Shown here in pieces: positions 1 to 8,549 of a stretch of DNA of 64,000 nucleotides. The stretch lies in assembly GCF_018332715.1 (NCBI RefSeq), contig NZ_BOQP01000022.1, positions 1 through 64,000 on the forward strand, read 5' to 3'. The notes under the pieces are model-generated. The model was not told the DNA's origin, did not search any database, and worked only from the letters and a program-made list of their open reading frames with translations. Numbering within the stretch: position 1 is the stretch's first letter; each line of letters opens with the position of its first letter. Source of the stretch: Winogradskya consettensis. Lineage in GTDB: Bacteria > Actinomycetota > Actinomycetes > Mycobacteriales > Micromonosporaceae. The position numbers and the translations under genes were made by a program.

Positions 1-768
1 GCAGGCCAAGGACGGCGCGGCGGGCCGGGTGGGTGATCAAGCCGAGGGTGTCCCTGGGGAGCACGGCTTGAGATACCCGTAACGCCGGCGTGACCATCGC
101 TACGGTCGAGAGCAGGTGGCGTATCAGCAGCAAAGTCGCCCTGCGGTAGATCCAGTGGGACGACACCCACGGCATCACGGCAAGCCCCGGAACTACCAGA
201 CGTGTCGACCGGCACCACCGCCCCCGATCGAGGTCTCCGCCGTGAGCGGGCAGTTCTACGTCCCGAGCTCGCCTGACGACCCGACGGCGAGTTCTCTGCG
301 CGCCCGCGCAGTCGTGGGAGACAACTAAACCGTGACGGGGACGCCGCCGGCGTTGCCGAAACCTGGCCCGACCGGCGGCGACGAACCCGGGGTCGCGTTC
401 TAGCCCGGAAGGATGAGCAGGGCCCGATGCGGACAACGATGCAGCCTGCAGCAAAGCCTTACTCCCTGCACACACGACGTCAACGCCATGTCGAGGGCGG
501 CCCCGGGCTGGCCAGGGATGCTCTCAGAACGAAGCGGCCGGCGCACAACGGGACGAGGCGGGATCGCTGGCGCAGAACGGGACGACGCGGGACACAGCTC
601 CGGGCGCACGGAACTCAGGCGGCCAGAAACAAGCCCGGCCGGACCGGGCAAATCAAGAACGAACCCGACTCAGCCCTTAGGCGGGCCAGAAGTGAGTTCA
701 GCCTTCAGCCCTAGCTGCCAGAAGCCAGGCCCCGCGCTCCGCGCCACCCCAGACCACCTGCCAGGGTT
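1..768. other. No recognisable gene; GC-rich spacer at window edge
   Basis: I find no protein family in this stretch on either strand. Short open frames exist (for example a 70-codon GTG-initiated frame at 116-328 on the plus strand), but the predicted products are Arg/Pro/Ala-rich, match nothing I know and are not preceded by a convincing ribosome binding site. The stretch lies beyond the 3' end of uvrB and may hold its 3' untranslated region. Partial genes belonging to the left neighbour cannot be excluded. Confidence 0.4.
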
Positions 769-895
769 CAGCTGAGCCCCAGCCGAAGCTGACGCGAGTC
801 AGCTGAGCCCCCAGCCCAAGCTGACACGCGTCAGCTGAGCCCCCAGCCCAAGCTGACACGCGTCAGTCGAGCCCCAGCCCAAGCGGGCCAGGAGT
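769..895. repeat. 31/32-bp tandem repeat, about 4 copies
   Basis: Copies begin at about 769, 800, 832 and 864 and share the core CAGCTGAGCCCCCAGCCCAA followed by a short segment ending near ACGCGT. The first copy is one base shorter and the last diverges after about 25 bases. The array lies roughly 145 bases beyond the uvrB stop codon. Because it is out of codon phase and between genes, I read it as a non-coding tandem duplication. Confidence 0.75.
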
Positions 896-1040
896 CAACT
901 GATTCTCGGCTTTGCGGATCAGGACTGAACTGGCTCAGGCCTACGGGTCGTGCCGCGCGGAGCGCGGATGCCCCCAGCAAGCAGGTGCAAGCCTGCGAGG
1001 AAGCGCAAGAGCCAGGGCAGACCGCGGGGGCAAGCGGGGG

Positions 1041-3161
1041 TCAGCGGACGCCGGCGACGTCCATGCCTCGGAGTTCCTTCTTGAGTTCGGAGACTTCGTC
1101 GCGGATGCGGGCGGCGAGTTCGAATTGGAGTTCTCGGGCGGCGCCGAGCATTTGGTCGTTGAGGTCCTGGATCAGTTGGGCCAGCTCGGCGCGGGCCATG
1201 CCTTCTCGGGCGGGGGTGCCGGCGGAGGCTCGGGACTTGGAGCGGGTTTCGGGGACGGGGCCCTTGCCTCGGGAGATCTGGCGGCCGCCGCCGCCGACCA
1301 CGTTGCCGGTGAGGGCTGTGTCGGTGTCCTCGGCTTCTCGGTAGATGTCGTCGAGGATGTCGTGGATCTTTTTGCGGAGGGGCTCGGGGCTGATGCCGTG
1401 GGCCTTGTTGTGGGCGATCTGCTTGTCGCGGCGGCGGTCGGTTTCCTCGATGGCGCTGCGCATGGACGGGGTCATCTTGTCGGCGTACATATGGACTTCG
1501 CCGGAGACGTTGCGGGCTGCGCGGCCGATCGTCTGGATGAGGGAGCGGCCGCTGCGCAGGAAGCCCTCCTTGTCGGCGTCGAGGATCGCGACCAGGGAGA
1601 CCTCGGGGAGGTCGAGGCCCTCGCGGAGCAGGTTGATGCCGACCAGGACGTCGTAGTCGCCCTTGCGGAGCTCCTTGAGCAGCTCGACGCGGCGCAGGGT
1701 GTCGACCTCCGAGTGCAGGTAGCGCACGCGGATGCCGTTCTCGAGGAGGTAGTCGGTGAGGTCCTCGGACATCTTCTTGGTGAGGGTGGTGACCAGGACG
1801 CGCTCGTCGCGGGCGGTGCGCTGGTTGATCTCGTGCATCAGGTCGTCGATCTGGCCCTTGGTGGGCTTGACCACGACCTGGGGGTCGACCAGGCCGGTGG
1901 GCCGGATGACCTGCTCGACATATTCGCCCTCGGCCTGACCGAGCTCCCACGGGCCGGGGGTCGCGGACAGGAACACCATCTGGCCGACCCGCTCGAGGAA
2001 CTCGTCGAATCGCAGCGGCCGGTTGTCGGCGGCGCTGGGCAGGCGGAAACCGTGCTCGATGAGGATGCGCTTGCGGGAGGCGTCGCCCTCATACATCCCG
2101 CCGATCTGCGGGATCGTCACGTGGGACTCGTCGATGACGGTGACGAAGTCGTCGGGGAAGTAGTCGAGCAGCGTGTAGGCGGGGTCGCCGGGGTTGCGGC
2201 CGTCCATGTGCATCGAGTAGTTCTCGATGCCGTTGCAGAAGCCGACCTGGCGCATCATCTCGATGTCGTAGGTGGTGCGCATCCGCAGCCGCTGGGCCTC
2301 GAGCAGCTTGCCCTGCCGCTCGAACTCGGCCAGCCGCTCGGCCAGCTCGACCTCGATCTGGCCGATGGCGCGCTCCATGCGCTCGGGACCGGCCGCGTAG
2401 TGGGTCGCCGGGAAGATCACCAGCTGGTCCACCTCGCGGACGACCTCACCGGTGAGCGGGTGCAGGTAGTAGAGCTTCTCGACCTCGTCACCGAACATCT
2501 CGATGCGGATCGCGAGCTCTTCGTACGCAGGGATGATCTCCAGGGTGTCGCCCCGGACCCGGAACGTGCCCCGCTGGAAGGCCATGTCGTTGCGCGAATA
2601 CTGGATGTCGACCAGGCGCCGCAGCATCTTGTCGCGGTCGATCTCCTCGCCGACCTTCAGCTTGACGGCACGCTCGATGTATTCCTGCGGGGTGCCCAGA
2701 CCGTAGATCGCCGAGACGGTCGCGACCACGATCACGTCGCGCCGGGTGAGCAGCGACATCGTGGCCGAGTGCCGCAGCCGCTCGACCTCCTCGTTGACCG
2801 ACGAGTCCTTCTCGATGTAGGTGTCGGTCTGGGCGATATACGCCTCGGGCTGGTAGTAGTCGTAGTAGCTGACGAAGTATTCGACGGCGTTGTGCGGCAT
2901 GAGCTCGCGGAACTCCTTGGCGAGCTGCGCGCACAGCGTCTTGTTGGGCGCGAGCACGAGAGCGGGCCGCTGCAGCTTCTCGATGAGCCACGCGGTGGTC
3001 GCGCTCTTGCCGGTGCCGGTAGCGCCGAGCAGGACCGTGTTGCGATCGCCGCGGCGCACCCGGCGCTCCAGCTCGGCAATGGCCGCGGGCTGGTCACCGG
3101 CCGGCTGATAGTCGCTGACGACCTGGAAAGTGCCGTCGAGTCGTGGGATGTCGAGCGCCAT
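1041..3161 (-). CDS. uvrB: Excinuclease ABC subunit B
   Basis: UvrB is the damage-verifying helicase of nucleotide excision repair; it is loaded on DNA by UvrA and recruits UvrC. The 706-residue product has the Walker A motif GATGTGKS at residues 46-53, the beta-hairpin/YDYYQPEAY region near residue 95 that clamps the DNA strand, the helicase box around VIDESHV, helicase motifs near the middle (SLIQTIGRAARN) and a C-terminal UVR helix-turn-helix that contacts UvrC. A loop enriched in Gly/Arg/Lys precedes the UVR motif. I chose the ATG at 3161 (MALDIPRL) over the upstream in-frame start at 3191. The family begins here, and a promoter-like motif places the transcript start almost at this ATG, implying a leaderless mRNA. 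The gene stands alone. Confidence 0.97.
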   Translation of the reverse strand: MALDIPRLDGTFQVVSDYQPAGDQPAAIAELERRVRRGDRNTVLLGATGTGKSATTAWLIEKLQRPALVLAPNKTLCAQLAKEFRELMPHNAVEYFVSYYDYYQPEAYIAQTDTYIEKDSSVNEEVERLRHSATMSLLTRRDVIVVATVSAIYGLGTPQEYIERAVKLKVGEEIDRDKMLRRLVDIQYSRNDMAFQRGTFRVRGDTLEIIPAYEELAIRIEMFGDEVEKLYYLHPLTGEVVREVDQLVIFPATHYAAGPERMERAIGQIEVELAERLAEFERQGKLLEAQRLRMRTTYDIEMMRQVGFCNGIENYSMHMDGRNPGDPAYTLLDYFPDDFVTVIDESHVTIPQIGGMYEGDASRKRILIEHGFRLPSAADNRPLRFDEFLERVGQMVFLSATPGPWELGQAEGEYVEQVIRPTGLVDPQVVVKPTKGQIDDLMHEINQRTARDERVLVTTLTKKMSEDLTDYLLENGIRVRYLHSEVDTLRRVELLKELRKGDYDVLVGINLLREGLDLPEVSLVAILDADKEGFLRSGRSLIQTIGRAARNVSGEVHMYADKMTPSMRSAIEETDRRRDKQIAHNKAHGISPEPLRKKIHDILDDIYREAEDTDTALTGNVVGGGGRQISRGKGPVPETRSKSRASAGTPAREGMARAELAQLIQDLNDQMLGAARELQFELAARIRDEVSELKKELRGMDVAGVR

Positions 3162-3168
3162 GGGACCT

Positions 3169-3191
3169 ACCGTACGTCGGGGGTACGACAA
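3169..3191 (-). promoter_or_regulatory. Putative leaderless DNA-damage promoter of uvrB
   Basis: Read on the minus strand, TTGTCGTAC is followed by 8 bases and then TACGGT, whose last base is 8 bases upstream of the uvrB ATG. The arrangement resembles the actinobacterial RecA-independent damage promoter (TTGTC box, 8-base gap, TAN3T). Only the first five bases of the box match that consensus exactly. The same TGTCGTACCCCC string and the same spacing occur at polA. Transcription from this -10 would start at or next to the ATG. Confidence 0.5.
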
Positions 3192-3529
3192 GTTTTGCCG
3201 GGCCGGTCCGGGGCGTGTGCGATGAGTGCGTATTCGCCCCCGCCACCAGGCGTTGTCCGGCTCTCGGCGGCGGACCTACGCTGGTTGCGTAGGTCGCTCG
3301 CGGCGACCGCCCGGCCGGTCCGGTGCCACAGATCGGCGCCACGGCCGGGACCGGGATCGCTGCCCCGGCGCACGGCCGGCAGGCGCGTCCCGCAAGGTCG
3401 CGCTCTCCAGCGCCGACCGGCCGCCGCGAGCGCCCCTACCTCCAAGCACGGCCGACCCCAAGCACGGCCGACCCCAAGCACAGCGAGCTTCGAGAACAGT
3501 CGGAAGACAGCCGGGAGACAGCCGGGAGA
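3192..3529. other. Spacer between uvrB and coaE with a 9-bp-arm hairpin
   Basis: No gene seen. At 3273-3295 there is a perfect inverted repeat GACCTACGC, loop TGGTT, GCGTAGGTC. It has no T-run on either side, so it is a poor intrinsic terminator and could be an operator or an mRNA end structure for coaE. Short direct repeats (AAGCACGGCCGACCCC at about 3446-3480, GGGAGACAGCC at about 3509-3530) follow. Confidence 0.5.
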
Positions 3530-4723
3530 TCAGGGACGCCAGCCCGTGGCCTCAGCCCACTCGTACGCCGCAGCCGCCTCGGCGTCGAACCACGGCTCCT
3601 TGGCCCCGGCGTAGCCCTCGGTGGTGTCGTGCTCCGCGACCCAGCGTTCCTTCGCCGCGGCATATCCGTCGCGCGCCGCCGGCACAGCGCGCAGGTGATC
3701 CCGCATCAGGAGGGCGAAACGCCAGCCCGGGGACCCCTCAACGCGTACGTGGAGATTGACGGGACGGCCGGGATCAGCGTTGCCATGCAGGCGCTTGGGC
3801 CAGGTTTCGCCGGGATTGCCCCGGGCGTTGTCGCGCCACTCTCCCTCGCGCCGTGGCAGGCCCGCGGCACTGAGCGAGGCCGACAGCCTGTCGGCCTCGT
3901 CGAGGGTGGGAACGGTCAGCATCAGGTCGATCACGTCTTTCGCAGGCAGCCCGGGGACCGACGTCGAGCCGATGTGCGAGACGTCCGCCGCCCCGCCGAG
4001 GACCGGCCTGAGTGCATGGTCGATCCGGGCGATGATCCGGGCCGCCTGCGCCGGCCAGGTCAGATCCGGGGCCACGACGTGCAAGATCCCGTCGGTGGCG
4101 GCACGCTTACCGAGACGAAGATTATGTTCGTACGCCGTGAGCCGCTCACGCCATACCAGATCCACCCGCTCCTGAAGCAGGCCGAGCGACCCGTTGTTGT
4201 CGATGATCACGTCCGCCGCGGCACGGCGCTCGTCGTCACCGGCCTGCGCGGCGATGCGGGCAGCGGCATGCTCCTCGCTCATCCCGCGGGTCCCGGCCAG
4301 CCGGGCGATCCGGGTCTGAGGTGCGGATTCAACGACGATGACCAGGTGGTACGTCGGGGCGAGCCCGGTTTCCACCAGCAGCGGAACGTCGTTGACCACG
4401 ATGGCACCAGGGTCGGCTCCGGCGGCCCGGGTGACGAGTTCAGCGGTGCGGGCTCGTACCCGAGGGTGAATGATCTTCTCGAGCCGGCGCCGAGCCTGCT
4501 CGTCCCCGAACACCCGCGCGCCGAGCGCGGGCCGGTCAAGCTCCCCGTCGGCGCCCACGATCCCGGGGTCGAACGCCTCGACCACCGCGGCCAGCCCCTC
4601 GGTGCCCCCGGCAACGACCTCCCGGGCCAGCTTGTCGGCGTCGACGATCACCGCCCCGAGCTGCGCGAGCCGCCGGGCAACGGCACTCTTGCCGGCCCCG
4701 ATTCCACCGGTCAACCCCACCAT
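3530..4723 (-). CDS. coaE: Dephospho-CoA kinase fused to GrpB/UPF0157 domain
   Basis: The enzyme phosphorylates dephospho-CoA on the ribose 3'-hydroxyl, the last step of coenzyme A synthesis. The N-terminal ~195 residues carry the P-loop GGIGAGKS (residues 6-13), the DADKLARE acceptor-site motif and the lid region typical of CoaE. The C-terminal ~200 residues are a GrpB/UPF0157 domain, a member of the nucleotidyltransferase superfamily (motif HIGSTSVPGLPAKDVID). This fusion is the usual actinobacterial form and the 397-residue length agrees. The start is the ATG at 4723 giving MVGLTGG; a GTG two codons upstream (4729) is an alternative. The open frame runs on upstream through a 39-bp repeat array (39 = 3 x 13 bases), but that extension precedes the kinase fold and I do not include it. 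Confidence 0.93.
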   Translation of the reverse strand: MVGLTGGIGAGKSAVARRLAQLGAVIVDADKLAREVVAGGTEGLAAVVEAFDPGIVGADGELDRPALGARVFGDEQARRRLEKIIHPRVRARTAELVTRAAGADPGAIVVNDVPLLVETGLAPTYHLVIVVESAPQTRIARLAGTRGMSEEHAAARIAAQAGDDERRAAADVIIDNNGSLGLLQERVDLVWRERLTAYEHNLRLGKRAATDGILHVVAPDLTWPAQAARIIARIDHALRPVLGGAADVSHIGSTSVPGLPAKDVIDLMLTVPTLDEADRLSASLSAAGLPRREGEWRDNARGNPGETWPKRLHGNADPGRPVNLHVRVEGSPGWRFALLMRDHLRAVPAARDGYAAAKERWVAEHDTTEGYAGAKEPWFDAEAAAAYEWAEATGWRP

Positions 4724-4790
4724 GAGCACCCGGCAATTATCGCCCATCGCCCCAGGAACAACACCCGTGGCGCCCGCTCCACCATCGCCG

Positions 4791-4966
4791 GCCCGCTCAC
4801 CGCCGCCCGCCTCGGGGTGGGGGCGCCCCGCCCGCTCACCGCCGCCCGCCTCGGGGTGGGGGCGCCCCGCCCGCTCACCGCTACCCGCCTCTGAGTGGGG
4901 GCGCCCCGCCCGCTCACCGCCGCCCGCCTCTGAGTGGGGGCGCCCGGCCCGCTCACCGCTACCCAC
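4791..4966. repeat. 39-bp tandem repeat, 4.5 copies, upstream of coaE
   Basis: Copies begin at 4791, 4830, 4869, 4908 and 4947 (partial), each opening with GCCCGCTCACCGC and continuing to a GGGGGCGCC block. The first two full copies are identical; later ones differ at a few positions (TCGGGGTG against TCTGAGTG). The array sits between the coaE start and the rpsA terminator. It is in phase with the coaE reading frame, so the frame stays open through it. I regard this as a by-product of the period and do not think it is translated. Confidence 0.85.
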
Positions 4967-5115
4967 ACACCGGGGCCGCGCAAGGACACGAAGAAGCCGC
5001 CCAAACACCGGGGCCGCGCAAGGACACGAAGAAGCCGCCCAAACACCGGGGCCGCGCAAGGACACGAAAAAGCCGCCCAAACACCGGGGCCGCGCAAGGA
5101 CACGAAAAAGCCGCC
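4967..5115. repeat. 38-bp tandem repeat, 4 copies, abutting the rpsA terminator
   Basis: Copies begin at 4967, 5005, 5043 and 5081, each opening with ACACCGGGGCCGCGCAAGGA followed by CACGAAGAAGCCGCCCAA. The two right-hand copies have GAAAAAG in place of GAAGAAG, and the last runs straight into the left arm of the terminator hairpin at 5108. The array therefore looks like outward duplication of the terminator's downstream half plus its flank. Confidence 0.9.
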
Positions 5116-5149
5116 TGTCCGGCACCGTGAGGTGCCGGACAGGCGGCTT
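5104..5149 (-). terminator. Intrinsic terminator of the rpsA transcript
   Basis: A perfect inverted repeat with 19-bp arms (5108-5126 and 5131-5149) and a 4-base loop. Read on the minus strand it is followed directly by CTTTTTC, the classic stem plus U-run. It lies about 480 bases beyond the rpsA stop codon and upstream of coaE on the same strand, so it should insulate coaE from rpsA. Confidence 0.9.
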
Positions 5150-5630
5150 CTCGACCAACGAAACCATCCCGCGGTCCGAACGAGCCGGACGCGGAGCAGA
5201 GCCGAACACAAACCTGAGCGGATCCGGGCCGAACCGCGACGAGCGGGAAGGCTGAGCGGAAGACCGGGGCCGGACCGAGACGATCGATGATCCCACCAGG
5301 CGTCCCTGGCCCAGCCAGGCGTCCCTGGCCGCATCACCTACCGAACCTCGATCGAACGAACCCACCTCGACCGCACTGCCGCACCTCGCCGGAGCGACGT
5401 CAACCCGAACAACACCCAGAGCCGAACAAAGCCAGCCAATCAAGCCAGCCGAATCAAGCCAGCCAAATCAAACTCAGCCGGAGCAAAGCCGACCGGAGCA
5501 AGACCCGCCGCACCGAGCGCGACTACCACTTCCGACCGGGCGGACCCGGGTGGAGGCGGTGGTGATCCGGGTCCCGCTCCCTGGCTCGGAGGCCGGGGAG
5601 CGGGGTTGCCGGGTCAGTCGCGCGGGGTGA
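5150..5630. other. Long 3' region between rpsA and its terminator
   Basis: No gene seen. Short direct repeats are visible: CCAGGCGTCCCTGGCC occurs twice at 5297-5332, and a 12-13 base AATCAAGCCAGCC unit repeats at about 5436-5475. If the terminator at 5104-5149 is the one used, this stretch is an unusually long rpsA 3' untranslated region. Confidence 0.5.
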
Positions 5631-7142
5631 CTACTTGCCGCCGGCGAGCTTCTCGCGCAGAGCGGCGAGGGCCTCGTCGGTGGCCAGCGTGCCGGCCGGC
5701 TCCTCGTTGGAGCGCGCCGGGGCGGACGAGCTCGTGGAGGAGGTGGAGGAGGTCGACGACGAGGTGGTGACGGCACCGACAGGCTGCGGGTTGAGCGCGG
5801 CCTCGGCGTCGGCGTCGCGGGATGCCTGCACCTGCTTGGTGTGGGCCTCCCAGCGCTCGCGGGCGTCGGCGTACTGCTTCTCCCACGTTTCGCGCTGCTT
5901 GTCGAAGCCCTCGAGCCACTCGCCCGTCTCGGGGTCGAAGCCCTCCGGGTAGATGTAGTTGCCCTCGTTGTCGTACGTGGCGGCCATGCCGTAGAGGGTG
6001 GGGTCGAAGTGCTCCTCGCCCTCGACGAAGCCCTCGTTGGCCTGCTTGAGCGACAGCGAGATGCGGCGACGCTCGAGGTCGATGTCGATGACCTTGACCA
6101 GCACGTCCGAACCGACCTGGACGACTTGCTCGGGCAGCTCGACGTGACGCTCGGCCAGCTCGGAGATGTGCACCAGGCCCTCGATGCCGTCGTCCACGCG
6201 GACGAAGGCGCCGAACGGAACCAGCTTGGTGACCTTGCCCGGCACGATCTGGTTGATCGCGTGGGTCCGGGCGAACTGGCGCCACGGGTCTTCCTGGGTC
6301 GCCTTCAGCGACAGCGAGACGCGCTCGCGGTCCAGGTCGACGTCGAGCACCTCGACCTCGACCTCCTGGCCGACCTCGACAACCTCGGAGGGGTGGTCGA
6401 TGTGCTTCCAGGAGAGCTCGGAGACGTGCACGAGGCCGTCCACGCCACCCAGGTCCACGAAGGCACCGAAGTTGACGATGGAGGACACGACGCCCTTGCG
6501 GACCTGGCCCTTCTGCAGCTTGTTGAGGAACTCGGTGCGAACCTCGGACTGCGTCTGCTCCAGCCACGCGCGGCGGGAGAGGACCACGTTGTTGCGGTTC
6601 TTGTCGAGCTCGATGATCTTCGCTTCGAGCTCGCGGCCGACGTACGGCTGCAGATCACGCACGCGGCGCATCTCGACCAGCGAAGCCGGCAGGAAGCCAC
6701 GGAGGCCGATGTCGAGGATGAGTCCACCCTTGACGACCTCGATGACGGAACCACGGACGACGCCGTCGTCTTCCTTGATCTTCTCGATGGTGCCCCAAGC
6801 GCGCTCGTACTGCGCGCGCTTCTTCGAGAGGATCAGGCGACCTTCCTTGTCCTCCTTGGTGAGGACGAGGGCTTCGATGTGGTCACCGACCGACACCACT
6901 TCCGCGGGGTCCACGTCGTGCTTGATCGACAACTCGCGCGAGGGGATGACGCCCTCGGTCTTGTAGCCGATGTCGAGCAGGACCTCGTCCCGATCGACCT
7001 TGACGACGGTGCCTTCGACAATATCGCCGTCGTTGAAGTACTTGATGGTCTCGTCGATGGCTGCGAGGAAAGCTTCCTCCGAGCCAAGATCGTCGACGGT
7101 GACCCTGTTGGCGCTCGAGGTGGCCTCGATGCTGCTCGTCAT
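5631..7142 (-). CDS. rpsA: 30S ribosomal protein S1
   Basis: S1 binds mRNA upstream of the start codon and helps the 30S subunit load transcripts. The 503-residue product contains four S1 OB-fold repeats: about residues 35-105, 120-190, 205-275 and 290-360. Each shows the GTV/GxV...G.F.....DG..H.S pattern (for example NFGAFVDLGGVDGLVHVSEL and PFGAFVRVDDGIEGLVHISE). This is followed by a 140-residue charged tail with a Ser/Thr-rich patch and a terminal amphipathic helix, as in Mycobacterium and Streptomyces S1, which are shorter than the six-repeat E. coli form. I chose the ATG at 7142 (MTSSIEA); the frame stays open upstream to 7340 but without family similarity. A strong inverted repeat lies in the leader, and the terminator is at 5104-5149. 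Confidence 0.97.
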   Translation of the reverse strand: MTSSIEATSSANRVTVDDLGSEEAFLAAIDETIKYFNDGDIVEGTVVKVDRDEVLLDIGYKTEGVIPSRELSIKHDVDPAEVVSVGDHIEALVLTKEDKEGRLILSKKRAQYERAWGTIEKIKEDDGVVRGSVIEVVKGGLILDIGLRGFLPASLVEMRRVRDLQPYVGRELEAKIIELDKNRNNVVLSRRAWLEQTQSEVRTEFLNKLQKGQVRKGVVSSIVNFGAFVDLGGVDGLVHVSELSWKHIDHPSEVVEVGQEVEVEVLDVDLDRERVSLSLKATQEDPWRQFARTHAINQIVPGKVTKLVPFGAFVRVDDGIEGLVHISELAERHVELPEQVVQVGSDVLVKVIDIDLERRRISLSLKQANEGFVEGEEHFDPTLYGMAATYDNEGNYIYPEGFDPETGEWLEGFDKQRETWEKQYADARERWEAHTKQVQASRDADAEAALNPQPVGAVTTSSSTSSTSSTSSSAPARSNEEPAGTLATDEALAALREKLAGGK

Positions 7143-7225
7143 GTGGACTGTTGCTCCGAACGGATGGTTTCGTGGTGTCTCTTGCGCGCCGCGGAACTGC
7201 CGACGGGCACAGCACGAACATCCGG

Positions 7226-7264
7226 TGATCAAAGAAGCTTCTAGCTCGGGAAGCTTCATGATCA
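7226..7264 (-). promoter_or_regulatory. Compound inverted repeat in the rpsA leader
   Basis: TGATCA (7226-7231), GAAGCTTC (7234-7241), 8 bases, GAAGCTTC (7250-7257), TGATCA (7259-7264). The blocks can pair as one long interrupted hairpin; each block is also a small palindrome. It lies 84-122 bases upstream of the rpsA ATG in an AT-richer 5' region, where an S1 autoregulatory structure or an operator would be expected. The remainder of the 7143-7509 gap shows no further feature I can name. Confidence 0.55.
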
Positions 7265-7509
7265 AGCGAGCAGGATCATGCTGGGACCGACGACTTGCGG
7301 AACCTGCTCCCTGCCGAGGCACACGATTCCGCGAGCGCATCGACTAGCTTACCGTGCGCATTACCACAGGTTGCAAGCCCTCCTGAGTACCGAGGCATAT
7401 TGATCCCGTAAAACCCGCCATCACGGGCGTTATGTGCCATTTTCGACGTCCCGCGCGCCGGATGACCGTGCCGAAACCGTTGCACGAGCTCTGCCCGTAC
7501 GGTGGCTGA

Positions 7510-8325
7510 GTGATCGAAGACCAGCCCCCCACCCGGGCCGCCACGCTCCGCCGCCCGGTGACCGACGACGAAAGCCGCGTCGCCAGCCGGCACTGGTGGG
7601 ACCTCGACGCGGACGACTACCAGGAGGAGCACGGAGCCTTCCTGGGCGACGTCGATTTCATCTGGTGCCCCGAAGGCCTCCGCGAGGCCGACGTGAGACT
7701 GCTCGGTGAGGTCCGCGGCAAGCGCGTCCTGGAGCTCGGCTGCGGCGCGGCGTCCGCGGCCCGCTGGCTCGACGGCCAGGGCGCCGACGTGGTCGCGATG
7801 GACCTGAGTGCCGGCATGCTGCGCCAGGCCCAGCAGGCCGCAGACCGTTCGGGTGTACGCGTACCGCTCGTCCAGGCCGACGCCCTCGCCCTCCCCTTCG
7901 CCACCGACTCGTTCGACACCGTCTGCACGGCCTTCGGCGCGATCCCGTTCGTCGCGGACTCCGGAGCGCTCATGAAGGAGGCAGCGCGGGTCCTGCGCCC
8001 CGGCGGCACCTGGGTCTTCTCGATCACCCACCCGATGCGCTGGGTCTTCCTCGACGAACCGGGCAAGGAGGGACTGCTGGCGGTCCACCCCTACTTCGAT
8101 CGCCGGCCCTACGTGGAACAGGACGAGGACGGCGTACCCACATATGTGGAGCAGCACCGCACCCTGGGCGACCGGGTCCGGGAGGTCGTGGAAGCGGGAT
8201 TTGTCCTCAAAGACCTGATCGAGCCGGAATGGCCGGCCGGTCACGACCAGATCTGGGGCCAGTGGAGCCCCCTGCGCGGCCGCCTCTTCCCCGGCACCGC
8301 GATCTTCGTCTGTTACCTGCCCTGA
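7510..8325 (+). CDS. Class I SAM-dependent methyltransferase
   Basis: A 271-residue soluble protein with a Rossmann-type methyltransferase core. Motif I is VLELGCGAASAARWL (about residue 75), an acidic ribose-binding residue sits in VVAMDLSAG, motif II is in the FDTVCTAFGAIPF region, and a post-motif follows at LRPGGTWVFSITHP. It belongs to the Methyltransf_11/25 group; the substrate cannot be read from sequence. The start is the GTG at 7510. Upstream is the divergent rpsA leader; downstream, 20 bases separate it from the DUF2945 gene, so the three plus-strand genes may be co-transcribed. Confidence 0.85.
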   Translation: MIEDQPPTRAATLRRPVTDDESRVASRHWWDLDADDYQEEHGAFLGDVDFIWCPEGLREADVRLLGEVRGKRVLELGCGAASAARWLDGQGADVVAMDLSAGMLRQAQQAADRSGVRVPLVQADALALPFATDSFDTVCTAFGAIPFVADSGALMKEAARVLRPGGTWVFSITHPMRWVFLDEPGKEGLLAVHPYFDRRPYVEQDEDGVPTYVEQHRTLGDRVREVVEAGFVLKDLIEPEWPAGHDQIWGQWSPLRGRLFPGTAIFVCYLP

Positions 8326-8345
8326 TCCGCGGGTATTCGCAGGTC

Positions 8346-8549
8346 ATGAGCCCACGCAAAGGTGACAAGGTTTCCTGGAGCAGCCACGGCCACGAGGTCC
8401 ACGGCACGGTCGAGAAGAAGATCACGACCGAGACCGAGGACTCCGGCCGCACGGTGAAAGCCTCCCCGGACGAGCCCCAATTCAAGGTCAAGAGCGCCAA
8501 GACCGGGGCCACAGCGGTCCACAAGCCGGGAGCCCTGCATGCCGAGTGA
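8346..8549 (+). CDS. DUF2945 (hypervirulence-associated TUDOR-domain) protein
   Basis: A 67-residue basic protein opening MSPRKGDKVSWSSHGHEVHG and continuing with a TVEKKITTETEDSGRTV segment, the small beta-barrel pattern of the DUF2945/TUDOR family. Its biochemical role is unknown. The ATG at 8346 is chosen because the family starts at the KGDKVSW motif; the frame is open further upstream without similarity. Its last codons overlap the start of the DUF3140 gene by 11 bases, and these two families are commonly neighbours in actinobacteria, which suggests they work together. Confidence 0.8.
   Translation: MSPRKGDKVSWSSHGHEVHGTVEKKITTETEDSGRTVKASPDEPQFKVKSAKTGATAVHKPGALHAE

Noticed and set aside
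912..3614. A 900-codon plus-strand open frame opposite uvrB
   Set aside because: Antisense shadow: high GC keeps the complementary frame open. The product is Val/Asp/Gly-rich without any domain, while the minus strand encodes clear uvrB.
4791..5115. CRISPR array
   Set aside because: The repeats are directly adjacent without unique spacers and differ in period (39 and 38); no cas gene is near.
3530..5443. Longer CoaE with a repeat-rich 240-residue N-terminal extension
   Set aside because: The kinase P-loop fold starts at MVGLTGG. The extension would cross the rpsA terminator and two tandem arrays, which are open only by GC content and period.
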